A stretch of DNA of 64,000 nt from Austropuccinia psidii (lineage: Eukaryota > Basidiomycota > Pucciniomycetes > Pucciniales > Sphaerophragmiaceae): contig JALGQZ010000015.1 of NCBI GenBank assembly GCA_023105745.1, forward strand, positions 19,754,499 through 19,818,498, read 5' to 3'. Positions within the stretch are counted from its first letter, which is position 1. Every line of letters begins with the position of its first letter. The position numbers were made by a program, and so were the translations under genes. Below the pieces are notes generated by a model, which saw nothing but the letters and a program-made list of their open reading frames with translations, searched no databases and had not been told where the DNA came from. Below are positions 33,625 through 45,600 of the stretch, in pieces.

Positions 33625-36430
33625 CTAAATATCATTAAATAACGGTTTTATCATTACAAGCAGTCCACATGACATAACTTTGTTATCATACAATCCACAG
33701 TTACCTTCTACTTCTTCTTCAGATATAATCAAGTGTCCATCATCAAAACCAAGAGCTTTATAAATATTGAGATGCAGCCAATCTGGTAAGAAATTCACAT
33801 TAATCTTCAAAGTTTTCAATATTAGAAAGTTATTGTTCAGCATGCAAGATGGCTCAGAGACTTTAAGAACTCTATTAATAACACCACAATGTCGTGAGTT
33901 TCCCCTCATAAAACATATCACACTGTTGCTGAAATTTTTGGATTCAGTTGAAAATATGTTGTTCCCAATATTAATGCTTGAAGCTGGAAAATACCAAGGT
34001 GAGACAATCCTTGAAGTGGGATGACTTGTGGATTGTATGGTAGTGTCTAAGCTGATCCATTCAACTATTTCCCTTGTGGAATGAAAATTCTGTAAGTACT
34101 CAGCCAGGCAATCATAATTTTGTTGGTCATGGCGGTATGGTTTGTTATATTTTTGGTAATTGAAGGGGGCAGGCGGCTGTGATTCAAAAAGTTGTTTTAT
34201 TTCACATGGGACAGATGGGGATTTCAGGAGAAAAGAAAGGTTGGAACATCGACAGATATGTTGAAGTAAGGTTTTATCTAAATCATCTATTCAGAGTTGC
34301 AAGAAGTTAGTCTTATTCAGTTCATGTGTTTCATCAATGTGAATATATTGATCTTATTAATTGACGTACATACTTTGTTATTTGTTGGCATCTTTGAAAA
34401 TCCTCCAATCAAGCACTCATAACCCCATGTGGCTGAGGCTTGTGCTGGGCCCCAATGTTGGAAGAGTTTGGGAATATGATCAGCAAAATGATGATTTGGT
34501 TTACTTTTCTGTTTTGTGAACAGGTGTTTATTGGAAAGGCGGAATGTTTTTGAATGTTCAGCAAATGCAGTTGTATCATCCATTGAAATAGTCCACCTTG
34601 TGGCAATGTTGATAGCACTAGTTGAATGGAATGTATTCTTGGTTAGTTCATTTGTAATTTCTTCTGATTGATGCATGTTTCTTTGTGTGTTGGCAGATTT
34701 GTGTTCATCTAATGACATCTGTTGACTGAGCATTAAAAATGGAATATAGACCTTGTATAACAGAGCCCATTCAGCAGCTTTCAAACTACCATGAGAGGGG
34801 GAACACATTTTGTGGGGTACTCTTGTCCATGACCAGGGAATTATGGTGTCAGAGATGCTCCAGAGCCTCACCCTTGATCTGGTGATCACTCAGTGCACTG
34901 ATATCCAATTCAGAGGGGATTTCAGAAGTGGGGATGTAATGCGCATCAAATGAAGGAATATCTGCAGAACCACTAGATGGATTTTGCATGTGAGGGGTGG
35001 GAATTGTGAGGTAGTTTTTTTGGGTGGAAGTAGTGGGGAGTGACTCATTTATCATTTTTGCTGTGTCTCTTCTCAGGGAGCGGGCCTTTATCAATGTGAT
35101 TTTTTTAAGAGAGCTGTTGGAGGTCATGGAATATGAGTCTGAACTGTTAGTGTCATTGGATTTCCTGCGGGACCTGAAGTAAATTTTTGATTTGGACTCT
35201 GGAGTGCACAATTTGAAAGTTTCATGATCCTTCAAAATTCCAAGTATTAAATTATGCATTATGTGAATATTAACCATTCTGGTTGCCTCCCAATACGGAA
35301 GGTCTTCCAAAATTGAATATTGCACTCCATACTCAGAGAAAATTGCTTGTTGTTGTTTTGGGGTTGCCTGAAGCCATTCAGAAATGGTTGATTTATGATT
35401 TTGGTATGAGCGCGTGTAGTGAAATTGAGGACCAATTTCTTGAATTTGAGCTTTGTGAATAGTGCAAAAATTACAAAAGTGGTTTCCTGAATGAGAAATA
35501 AATCAAGTAAGCTTGTGCATGGCAACCACATCCGCAATGGCAGTGAGAATGGCAACACGTATAAAGGATCCTGAAGGACCTGTTGAGGTGGCTGAAAAAT
35601 GGTAAACCTGCCATAGCTTCTTGAGCTCCTTGATGAGTGGCATTAATAGGTAATTCAATTAAAGGGCAGTTGGCTCCTTTGGACCAGTGATGATTCCTGC
35701 AACATAGACATTCTCTGGCTTCAATCTTTCACTTGGGGGGAGATTAAGACAAATAAGCATGATAGGTACAATGCTGGCCAACCGGGTTGACTTTCCATGT
35801 GCATTAAACCAGTCCACATAAATGGAGAAGGCCAATGCATCAGTAATGGACATGAATGGGGGGTTGTGAATATTCCTAGTGCCAGTGAAGCATCTCCAGA
35901 CCAATCCATCCCAGATGTCACATTTGGGGGAACCTTTGGGAGCTCAGGATTGTTGATGTTGATGCAGAAATTACATAATTCCAGCCTGCTGGAGGAATCT
36001 GGCAAGCCAATTTTTGAATGTTTGATAAATGAAATTTTTTGTTGGTATAAATTTTTGCTTCATGTTGGTTGTGTTTTGGGTGTGGGGTTCAAATTAATCG
36101 ATGAATTTGCCTAATGATTGTGTGCAAGGGGGATCATGATCATTTGGGTAATTATGGCATTGACAGTGGGGTTGGTCAGTTGTGACTGATTCAGTAAGGC
36201 CATTAAGAAAGAAACATTGAGGACAACATATATAGTTTTGAATCACTAGCTCCAATTGGAGATGTTCAAATATGGTACTGAGATCTTGAGGTATATGGAA
36301 TGCAGGAGTGGGGGGACCACCTGAGCTTGAGATAATGGAGTTGATCAGCAGGTTCAGGGCAGGGTTGAGAATGCGTGAAGCCCTCCGGGGTATATTATAC
36401 CTTGATGATAGAATGGCAGTTATTATCATT
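33625..36430 (-). pseudogene. Plavaka-type (CMC/CACTA) transposase relic
   Basis: Read on the minus strand with stops and frame changes, the region encodes in order: HCQCHNYPNDHDPPCTQSLG (about 36150), ELCNFCININNPELPKVPPN (about 35950), SIYVDWFNAHGKSTRLASI then LICLNLPPSERLKPENVYVA and GIITGPKEP (35800-35680), FIRVAILTAIADVVAMHKLT, CNFCTIHKAQIQEIGPQFHY (35460), DLPYWEATRMVNIHIMHNLI (35290), and GSLKAAEWALLYKVYIPFLM (about 34770). The C-terminal part extends to a 98-codon frame at 33625-33921. The LPPS-R-KPEN-Y-AGI-PGPKEP and LPYW-ATR-VNI-I-HNL motifs are hallmarks of Plavaka transposases, cut-and-paste elements of basidiomycetes. Examples of damage are a TAA after KEPTAL at 35659-35661 and a TGA after MHKLT near 35506. 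No terminal repeats could be identified. Confidence 0.8.
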
Positions 36431-38793
36431 CCAAGGTCTTGTGGGAGAAGCTTTTGACTGCCACTGTCTTGTTTCTGTGCAGTTGAATTGAGACCACTGG
36501 AGTAGAGAAAGTGCTTTGGGTCAATTGTTCATAATCAGCTGGGAAGATTTGATCAAATGGAATTTGCAGGCACTCAGATCCTGATACAGGAGTAGGGATG
36601 TTTGGAAGAGATATGGGTGCAATGGTTGATTTGAGCTTTTTAATGTGCTGTTCATATTGGAAAGGTTTGAAGGCAACTCCCTGCCTATCACCCTCAGGGG
36701 ATTAGTGTATTTGAGTTGAAAAATGCTGACACATGCATATATGCATTGAGGAATAGTGGAGGGTTGTCATTGGCACAGGAATTGTGAGTAAGGTTGGTTT
36801 GTGTATAAATATCTATGGTTGATGTGAAAGTGTTTAGGAGTGTTATTAATTGGGAAATAAATTGAGTGATCATTTGTGAAGGGGGAGATCCCCAAGGTAT
36901 TTTTGGCTGCAAGTGAGGCACCAAAACTTCCGCAGGGCACGTGAGAGTGTCTGGAATATGACCCGCAGTGGCGGCTCCCCATGCCTAAATAACCAGCCTC
37001 AGGCATCATAGGCGGGGGTTATGCTAATGCATATGAGGCTTAAGCAAATCCACACCAATGGGCCTCAGGTTCCTGCACGCAGGAGGGTGAGAATCTGCAG
37101 TTAAGCAAGCCACACACACAAGAAAATGGCTGGTCAGAAGACAGGTGTGTGAAAATTCCCTGCGTATGACCCGTGGGGGGTGCATATGAAAGTGTGTAGG
37201 GGCCCAACAATGAGCGGGCAGGAAAAACAAGTGGGGACATTCATTGTTTGCCCCAACCTCAGCACTGGAGTGAATCCACCATTTGCGTATGACCCAAATC
37301 ATTAGTCATCCCATTATGCACCCCTTACATTAACTTGGATTACACCAGCATCTGTGTGGTAGTTAGGCGGAGCTCTCCAAAAATGTGCATCAAAGGGATG
37401 CATTTGAGAAATTTGACTTGATTTCTTGGCGTGATTGCATGTTACATTCTTGTACAGCTTTTTCTCTGCCCTGCAGCATACATCTACAAAGGTGTACGTA
37501 CTACAATGTTGGCTATAAAAATTAGGATGGTGTAATACTACTTCCGCCTGCATGCATATTACCGATTGGGATCCACCTACCAATTGTTGGCATACATATA
37601 GCTCATGTGCTTCAGCCAATTTGCACATGCAAGCTGAGCATGTCATGGTCAAAAGCTCCATGTGGGAGTTTTCCGTAGAGCCATGGTCCGAACCCTTTTT
37701 GCAATAGTTCATCGGAAGGCTCAGTTTGGAGCACTTAACCAAAGCGTGTGATATGCTGCGCCTGGCTGAAATGTCATCCGATTCTGTGAAAAATTCTCAG
37801 ATTGTGTGCTTACAAAAATGACCTAGCAATTGCTCAGCATGGTGCATTTGATATTGTTATATCAATAGCTCAATAACTGTGCAATTCAAATGTTCAGCCA
37901 CTTAGCATTTTAATTATGACCTCAAAGCAGACCTGAGAAATGGGTTGACCCAAGCTCATGCTGTATTAACCTGTCATGCAGCCACGTGACCCTTTATTCA
38001 AACACTATCAGCCGGCCATAAGGCTGGTATGCTTTCCATGGTCACCTGTGAGAAAATGCGCCATGTGCTTTTCTGCATGGGGCATTTGTGGATTGCACCC
38101 ACTGTTCAAATTCAACAATTCCCTCACAAAAGCCCTCCTGGGCGATTGGGTGGCTATTTAACGCAACAAAGGGGATTTTACTGAGTCTGACAATTCAATC
38201 AATTGCAATACTCAGCCAGAACCCCTTTGTTCCTCTGCCTCACACAGGAATTTACCTTCTCAGTCGCAGCCAATCCTGCAGCTGAGCTTCAATTTTCCCA
38301 ACACGGCTTGAAGGTGAGATGTTGGTGGGTGCTGCGACTGCTGCGATTGGCTCAGCTTCACCATGGTGTAAAAGACAATCTTCACCTGACACACCCTCCA
38401 TTTTTTTTCTCACCCACTCCACTTTATCCCATCTCACCCGCTCTTCTCATTCTTGTGCGTATTCCCCATTGTCTTCCTGCCTTTCCACTCTTTTATATCA
38501 CACTCCACTGACCTCACTCCCCTTCCTTTTTTCTGTCTGTTTTTCCTGTTTATACATCCAGAACCCCCTTTCTATTCACTTGTGCATCTCCTTCATTTAA
38601 AATTTTTGTCAATATTATGTTCCAATATTAATCCTAATTCTTCCTCATGACTTTCTTCCAGACTTTTAAAACCTTCCAACTAGAGCGTCCATATTTTGAT
38701 TCCGTTTTAAATTTAGAATTCACTGTATGTCTTCATCTTTTTCTTGATTTTTATTTTCTATTCAGTTACTAACCTAAATTGTTTTGTTTTTAG
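36431..38793. other. Region between the Plavaka relic and the six-cysteine gene
   Basis: A 142-codon minus frame at 37314-37742 has several cysteines (TCSACMCKLAEAHELYVCQQ) but no recognised family. Minus frames at 36694-37009 may be the decayed N-terminus of the Plavaka gene. From about 38380 to 38600 the plus strand is strongly CT-rich, typical of a fungal promoter, followed at 38792 by a TTTTTAG splice acceptor just before the ATG of the downstream gene. Confidence 0.4.
38380..38600 (+). promoter_or_regulatory. Pyrimidine-rich tract upstream of the six-cysteine gene
   Basis: The plus strand is dominated by C and T (CATCTCACCCGCTCTTCTCA, CCTCACTCCCCTTCCTTTTT). CT tracts of this kind commonly mark fungal transcription start regions. 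The gene's ATG lies 200-400 bases downstream after an apparent intron acceptor. Confidence 0.4.
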
Positions 38794-38964
38794 ATGTCAT
38801 GCATTTTATGCACTCAGCGGGGTATCCCATGCATCTGCTCCTCGACAACGACCTACGCTTGTGATGCTTGCCGACAAGCACACAACAAATGCTCATTCGT
38901 TGTCTGACCCTTCCGACCACACGGCCAGAGGAGTTCCCAACCAAGACACCCTTGTGAGGACTCC
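38794..38964 (+). pseudogene. Six-cysteine (Zn2Cys6-like) gene, 5' part, cut by a chromovirus
   Basis: The ATG directly follows TTTTGTTTTTAG, a likely splice acceptor. The first 37 codons encode MSCILCTQRGIPC and YACDACRQAHNKCSF: cysteines at 3, 6, 13, 23, 26 and 33 give C-x2-C-x6-C-x9-C-x2-C-x6-C, the spacing of the fungal Zn2Cys6 binuclear cluster, plus one extra Cys at 15. TGA at 38905-38907 interrupts the frame; it follows GTC and would be CGA before a CpG transition. The frame then stays open through HPCEDS, where the chromovirus is inserted in the GAC TCC codons, and continues at 49304. I recognise the product as a family repeated in rust genomes; function unknown. Confidence 0.72.
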
Positions 38965-39726
38965 TGTCACAGGGGCTCTTCGAAGTGAAGAGGGCCTGGC
39001 ACTCAGTAAACTGGGACTCACTTATGGAGGGCTCAAAGATATGGTAAGAAGGGGTACACTGAAGAGTGTTAAAGATAAATTGCTAAAAGAGTAAATATAA
39101 GAAAAAGCAGCAACAAGAGTAAGAGTAATAAATAGAAGAGCCAACCACAAACAAGTCCAAGCCCACTGTTTCAACCTGTCAGAATGGAAAGAGAAGGGTT
39201 AATAAGGATATGGCCACCCAACTCATACTGTACAGGCGAAGAGAGAAAAGGCAAAGACTAACTTAAAATTAAATAATCATAATACCCAATTATAAGGATA
39301 AGAATAATTATAAAATAATAAATAAACTAAATTAATTAACTGGGGAAAAGTCCCCAGGGGGGAGAAAGAGGGGCTGGTATATGTGAGAATCACCAGCCCT
39401 GATCCAGAGGAAGAATTTTCATGAGAGTAATTGATGATTGAATTGAGTTTGGCCAATACAGGTCTTGTACAGCTGTACAGGACTTGTACAAGAGGTGTGG
39501 TGTATTTGAGTGATCATACAGTTCCATATTGGTGTATTGAAACTGTATTGGGTGAATCCAACCTGTACAGGTATTGACAGGCTGTATTGATGTACCAAGC
39601 TGTATGCATGTTTCAGAATGAAGATTGCTGAAACTGAATGCTGCTGCAGATACTGGATTTGCTGGTTTGGGGTGTTTGAGTGGGTGTATGAATGAATACC
39701 CTTACCCCTGATGGATGGTTGTTACA
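38965..39726 (-). repeat. 3' LTR of the chromovirus
   Basis: 762 bp, nearly identical to 48537-49298 with isolated substitutions, for example AGCAACAAGAGTAAG against AGAAACAAGGGTAAG and GAGTTTGGCC against GAGTCTGGCC. It begins TGTCAC right after the duplication ACTCC. Inside are several TGTACAGG/CTGTACAG words near 39450-39600. Confidence 0.95.
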
Positions 39727-39742
39727 GTATCCCCCTCTTGAA
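39727..39742 (-). other. Polypurine tract of the chromovirus
   Basis: On the minus strand the sequence immediately before the 3' LTR reads TTCAAGAGGGGGATAC. The AAGAGGGGGA run is the expected plus-strand primer. Confidence 0.75.
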
Positions 39743-40641
39743 ACTGGTGGGATCCTGAACACCATAATACCCTGCCACTGTTGAGTGGCATCCCAATATC
39801 CCCACATTTTTTCAAAAAATTTCTTTTTTTTTTTTAATTTTCTTTCCCTCTTGACCATTATCCTGAAAATCCTTCACTACTTCTTCTCTGTCAAATTCAA
39901 TTGATTCCCCCCTTTTTTTTCCAAGTTTGAGTAAGTATTCCACTTCGAAGTATGCATTTCTTTTCTTCTGATTCAATTAACCATGCCCTTGAGATGTGGC
40001 CTTGGGATATATCCCAGAACAAGGACCACTGAGCTCTTGTGCTCAAAAAATGATTCCCAATGAGTATATGAAGTGTACTCATTGGGCAAGGCTTAATCCA
40101 TTGAAAAAAAAATCCTCCAAGGGGTCTTGTCCCCATTACCCATGGAAATGGCCTCAGCAGCCCTCCAAAATGTTTTGGGCTGTGGCCTTTACCCTGATGA
40201 TTCTTGATAAATCTTGATTTTTTATCGCCTTTTGGCCTTTTCGGGTGTTTTGGTGAATTTGGCCATAATTGGCCTTCTGGATGTTTTGGGGTCCTACGGT
40301 CCGCGGGCCGTACGCCGTGGACCGTACGCCGCGGTCAGTGGGCCGTGGGGGTTAATGGAGGGCCCCAGGACCAAAATGGAGCCCCTGGGCCCAAATTTGC
40401 TGGGGACCCAGGGTGACCAAGGGGCCCAGAAATGGCCCAAGCATAAAGGTTCACCATACATGGCCTGGACCCATTAATGGGGTCCAGGACCATCAACATC
40501 CTGGCCTCCCCAAAATTGCAGGGGAGGCCCTGGGTGATGAGTTCAGCCCCAAAGGGGTATGAACCTTCACCATAGAGGCTTTGGGGGGGCATAATTGAGT
40601 TATGGCCCCATTTCCTTGAGGTCAAATTCTTTTATCTTGAT
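39743..40641. other. Chromovirus spacer, GC-rich patch with inverted words
   Basis: Non-coding DNA between the 3' LTR and the antisense gene. At 40293-40350 the words TCCGCGGGCCGTACGCCGTG and GACCGTACGCCGCGGTC can fold on each other, and the flanks carry GGGGCCC/GGGCCC words up to about 40520. The local GC content is unlike anything else in the window. It may be the promoter region of the antisense gene. Frames here encode Gly/Pro-rich low-complexity peptides only. Confidence 0.45.
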
Positions 40642-41936
40642 ATGGAGTGGATTGATTCTGACGTCTTGAATCTTCTGCTTGCATATTCTTCAGTTATGAG
40701 TTCCAAACTGACTGAACTCACTGAATCTTCTCCTTCTGCACCGCCACCGTCTGTTCTTCATGGTTCTGGCATCTTCAGTCGATTGTCCTCCCATTCCATG
40801 GCGTCTTCTGGCCATTTTGATCCTTCCCAAACATATGATGGGTTCAGAGCAGTTGAAGTTCTTGATCCTGCCTGTACTGAGTGTTTGGCCAAGGGAAAGG
40901 ATTACTTTCAACATTACAATCCTCGATCATCAAAATGCCATTTTTGTTTTGTTGGGAAGAAGCCATGCCGCCGTACTGGATCGCCTTTGTCCCAGGTCAG
41001 GAGATACTTATGGAGTAGGAAAGATGGGCCTTATGGGCAGGAATTCCCCATTCTTGAGGAGCCTACCCCTGATGCCACTTCTGGATTTCCTCAATGTGAG
41101 TGATTTGCACATTTTGATTGAATTGGTGCTGATATCTTGATGTAGTGACTGGTTCTAGGCAGAGGGATGTGTCCAGATGGACTAATGTTGGAGTGTCCAT
41201 TCAAATTGGTGGTAGGCCCATCAACTACAGCTCAGAAATTCCAATTTCAAGGACCAATGCTGATGGAGTGGTGAAAGTAGTGAGGAAGCTAAGAAGAATT
41301 GTTGATTCCCCATCAGATCCAGATGCTGAAGGAAGTGATGAGTTGGATGGTGAAGAAGTTCAAGTTATTCCTCATTCCACTGGCCATCTATCCAGCAATT
41401 CCTCTTCTCAACCTCTTGCCAACACCAGACTCCAAAGTCAAGTCATTCCCAGTACTCCAAGAACCTTCCAACCAATGCTTGCCTCCATTCCTACAACCCT
41501 TCCTCCTCCTTCACCAACTACTTCCCACACCACCAGGCCTGCCTTGAATCCAGCAGTAAGACCATCCCCAGTTCAACAGCCCAGGAACTCACCCATAAAC
41601 ACCTCCCGTAAACTCCAACCTGTGGCCAGCTCCAGCAGAAGAAGAGATGGATTTTCCCCTCTGCCGTTTCCTGCCGCTCAAGTTTTTCAAAGAAGAGAAT
41701 GTTGGCCTATCCGGGTTACCAGAGAAGATCCCAACGCGGCTAGTGAAAGTCAAGATGCTGTGGCCAGATTGTTCAGGAGGGTTGATAGGAATAGCAGAGA
41801 GGTGATTATGTATGCCAATGACAGGACTATCCCAGGTACTGCTTCTGAAGAGATGGCTGCAAAATTTGCCTGGTATGAAGATGAGTTGATAAATGATTTC
41901 CAGAGAACCTTTGATGATTTGGGTAGAGATAACTAG
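40642..41936 (+). CDS. Antisense six-cysteine-like gene carried by the chromovirus, two exons (414 aa)
   Basis: Exon 1 40642-41095, intron 41096-41145, exon 2 41146-41936, giving 414 codons with no stop. It runs opposite to gag-pol between integrase and the 3' LTR. Residues 78-109 read C-x2-C-x6-Y-x10-C-x2-C-x6-C (ACTECLAKGKDYF, then KCHFCFVGKKPCRR), a Zn2Cys6-like spacing with Tyr at the third cysteine position. Next come an Asp/Glu-rich segment (DSPSDPDAEGSDELDGEEVQ), a long Pro/Ser-rich disordered region (about residues 230-320) and a conserved-looking tail (REVIMYANDRTIPGTASEEM, WYEDELINDFQRTFDDLG). Such antisense frames recur in rust Ty3 elements as I remember them. It may be a captured regulator or an element gene; no reaction can be assigned. 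The start could also be the Met at residue 19. Confidence 0.8.
41096..41145 (+). other. 50-bp intron in the antisense gene
   Basis: Starts GTGAGT and ends TTGATGTAG, with TTGATTGAATTGG and CTGATATC strings as possible branch points. Removing it joins CAA-T to TG-ACT, making Leu and keeping one open frame, whereas reading through gives a stop after two codons. An intron on this strand shows that the gene is expressed from its own promoter. Confidence 0.8.
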
Positions 41937-42228
41937 TTTCCTTTTCCTTGTTTGTGTTTGGTTTGCCTTCTATCCCCACTCTTATAAATAATAAAAAATG
42001 AAAAAAAATGGAACCTCCCCATACATGATTTGGGAGGGGATGCTGCTGCTTTAAAGAAATAAAAGAAAGAAAATTATACAAGTAAAGAAAGAAAGAAAAA
42101 TAAAAGTATAAGAGAAAATGAGAGTAAAGAAAGAAATAAAGAAAAATCCTGATGGTTGGTCCTTCTTGTAGTGAGTTGCTTGATTCTGGCCAAAAAAGTG
42201 TCTGAAAAATGAAAGCCAAGCATTTGAT

Positions 42229-42684
42229 GCTCACAGAGTGGCCAAGGTGATGTTTTAAAAGAAGTAGAACCCTCAGGGATGCATACCAGGAGATGGAACT
42301 TACTTTCATAACTTCCACTCCCCACCAAGCACCATAAAATTGAAAAAGATTGCCATAATGACTTCTGAGATGAATTGCCATAAATGGCTTCTGAGAAGAA
42401 TTGCCATAAATGACTTGGAGTAATGAATGTCTTGAATTATGATGATTGGCATAAATTGAAATGATAAATGAAAAGAAAGGAATATTTGGCCATATCTTGA
42501 TAAGGTCCAAATCGGAGGGTATTGGTGTTGTATGCTTCCTGAACCTGTCCAAAGAACTGACAAGTGCTCACAAAGTGGCCAAGGTGATGCTTACAACAAC
42601 ATACGGGTAGAATACCCCCTTAAAGGTGCATTCCAGGAGAGGAACTTACTTTCATAACTTCTGCTCCCCACCAAGCACCATAAA
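42229..42684. repeat. Duplicated segment of about 115 bp in the chromovirus spacer
   Basis: GCTCACAGAGTGGCCAAGGT to CCAAGCACCATAAA at 42229-42338 recurs with substitutions at 42566-42684. Between the copies a 30-bp unit (TTGCCATAAATGGCTTCTGA) occurs about three times near 42350-42420. The second copy ends one base before the pol stop codon, so the duplicated block is 3' untranslated sequence of the element. Confidence 0.75.
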
Positions 42685-45600
42685 TCAAACTCTTGAGGTA
42701 TTTGGACCAGGCTTGTCTGGATACAATGAGTGGATGTCCTTGACAAGGTCTGGTGAGTTGTTAAGGTTTGAAGCTGGCTCCCAAGTGGTTCTTTCTGGTT
42801 CTTTGCTGAATCCTTTCCACTCTACAAGATACCATAATTTACCTCTTTTGAGTTTTGAGTCCAGAACCTGAGCCACTTCCCATTCTTCTTGCTGCTCCAC
42901 TAAAACTGGTGGTGGCGGCAATTTATGACGATTTGGGATAGCTGAATGCTTGACTGGTTCTAATAAGGACACATGGAATACAGGGTGAACTGTCTTCCAT
43001 TGCTGAGGCAACTTGAGGTGATATGCATGACTGCCAATCTTCTTCAGAACTTCAAAGGGTCCCAACCATCTTTCTGATAATTTCTTGGTGGGTCTTGTTG
43101 TCTTAATGTTCTTGGAAGCTAGCCATACTTTGTCCCCAGGTTGGAAATCAGGTGGAATTGCTCTATTTCTATCTGCATACTTCTTGAATCTCCTTATTGC
43201 TGACTCTAATTCTTCTTTGACAACTTGCTGTACTGATTGGAGTTTTGTTGATAACTTTCCAGCAGGTGAGTCTTGAGAAATATGGATTGAGTCAAAGCTG
43301 GGATTTCTTCCATAAATGGTGAAAAAAGGTGATTGCTTGGTTGATGAATGTTCTGCATTATTATAGGCAAATTCAGCCAGAGGGAGCCAGGTGTACCAGT
43401 CATCTTGATGATAGCTGACATACATGCAAAGGTACTGTTCTAGCATCTGATTTACCCTCTCTGTCTATCCATCTGTTTCAGGGTGAAAAGCAGTTGAAAG
43501 ATCTCTTGATATCTTGAGCTGCTGACACAATTGAGTCCAGAATGATGAAACAAATAAGGATCCTCTATCACTGACAATACTGACTGGAAGTCCATGCTTG
43601 GAAAATACATGACTAATGAAGATTTGAGCTAAATCCAGAGCAGTGATTGTGCCATAAGTTGGAATGAAGATTGCCATTTTTGAGAATCTGTCCACAACTA
43701 CTAAAATTGAATCAAAGCTGTTTGACAGTGGCAATTGAGTGATGAAGTCCATTGATAAGGAATTCCAAGGACCAGACGGAATTGAAAGAGGCTTGAGTAA
43801 TCCAAACTTCTTGTGATGAATGTTCTTGTTTCTTGAACATTGCTGACAGGAGGACACATAGTCCTTGATGAATTGATTCATGCCAGCCCAATAAAAATCC
43901 CTCTTGATGAGCTTGAGGGTCTTCTCCTGGCCAGGATGGCCAGCCAATGGTGAGTCATGACGCTTTTGAAGAATATTGAGTTGAAGTTCTTCATTGCTTG
44001 GAATTACCACTCTATCTTTGAATAATAATAACTTGGCTTGAGGTTCAAGAGAATAATCTGGAACTGATTCACCTCTTGCTAGTTGCTTGAGTATTTCTTT
44101 ATAGTCTTTGTCTTTCCATACTTCTTTTTGAATCTTGTCCACTAAATCTGAGAAAATTTCCACTTTGATTGAGAAGAATCTTGATTCTTGAATTCCATCT
44201 TGCTTAAGTACTTGATGAAAATTCTGAGGATTCTTGCTGATGAAGTCCACCCCCCTCTCTGGGTACACGTCGTCCCGACGTGACAAGGCATCTGGTAAAG
44301 TGGCCAGCCTGCCTGGGTGGTAAGTGATAGTGAAATGAAATTCTGAGAGAAATTCAGCCCAATGGGCCTGACGACAAGTAAGAACTTTGGAAGACATGAA
44401 ATACTGCAAGGAAGAGTGGTCTGTCAAGACCTCAAAAGGATTGGAAAGAGAAAGAAGAAATGCCCTCCAGTGCTTGAGAGCCCAAACTATGCCAAGGAGT
44501 TCCTTGTCATGAATTTCATAGTTGAGTTCAGCTGGTAAGAGCTTGCGACTATCAAATGCAATGGGATGCTTTACAGAGTCATTCACCTGACTCAGTACAG
44601 CGCCCAATGCATAATCAGAAGCATCAGTCTCTACAATAGTAGGTAGAGATGGATTGAAATGGGATAAGATAGGAGCGGAGGTGAACGTTTCTTTGAGTGC
44701 TTGAAACTGACTAAGAGCTTCCTCATTGAAGGTGAAAGGAGAATCTTTTTTGAGAATGGAAGTGAGAGAAGTGATTTTTTTGGAATAATTTTTAATGAAA
44801 CGACGATAAAAATTGGCAAAGCCAAGAAAGGATTGAAGAGCCTTGATGTTTTTGGGCTGAGGCCAATTGAGGATTTGCTGAACTTTTGAAGAATCCATCT
44901 TCAGGCCATCACTTGAAACAACATAGCCCAAGTATTCCACACTTGAGGCATGGAATACACACTTGGAGGCTTTGGCAAACAGATTATTGTCCCTCAGTCT
45001 TTGGAGGACAGAGGCCACATGTTTGACATGTTCCTCCTCAGAACTGGAAAAGACCATAATATCATCTAGATAAACCACAACAAACACATCCAAAAAATCT
45101 GCAAAGATATCATTTACTAGATTTTGGAAAGAAGCAGGAGCATTGGTCAAACCAAATGGCATGACCAAATACTCATAACTGCCACATTTGGTTCTAAAGG
45201 CAGTTAAGTTCTCATCCCCCTCTTTGATTCTCAGAAGGTTATACGCACCATGCAAATCTATCTTGGAGAAGATAGTGGAACCGTTGAATACAGTAAGAAG
45301 CTGGTTCATAGGAGGAACAGGGTATCTGTTCTTCCTAGTGACAGCATTGAGTTTGCGGTAGTCAACACACAAACGAAGACCTCAATCCTTTTTCTTGACA
45401 AAAAGGACAGGTGCTCCTGTTGAAGAGGAGCTTGGTCTAATGAAACCTTTCTCTATATTCTCTGAAATGTAGGCCCGCAGTGTTTCTGACTCTTGATTTG
45501 ATAATGAGTAGATAACACCAATTGGAGGTAGAAGACCCTCCAATTCGATATGGTGATCACAGGCACGGTGTGGGGGAAGTTTCTCTGCTTTCACCTTGGA

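Noticed and set aside
34317..34889. 190-codon minus frame as a separate gene
   Set aside because: Its sequence continues the Plavaka transposase from the preceding frame, so it is part of that relic.
37314..37742. Cysteine-containing 142-codon minus frame as a gene
   Set aside because: Cysteines show no regular spacing, no family is recognised and no introns or promoter could be supported.
38744..39094. 116-codon plus frame crossing the LTR boundary as a gene
   Set aside because: Its second half is LTR sequence; the supported frame is the neighbouring one starting at 38794 with the cysteine cluster.
40204..40625. Gly/Pro-rich frames on both strands of the GC-rich chromovirus patch
   Set aside because: Low-complexity GGGCCC-type words; no conserved motif and no splice sites.
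41827..42563. 241-codon minus frame and overlapping minus frames beside pol
   Set aside because: They lie in the duplicated, low-complexity spacer and antisense to the end of the spliced gene; the Phe/Leu/Ser-rich product is a shadow.
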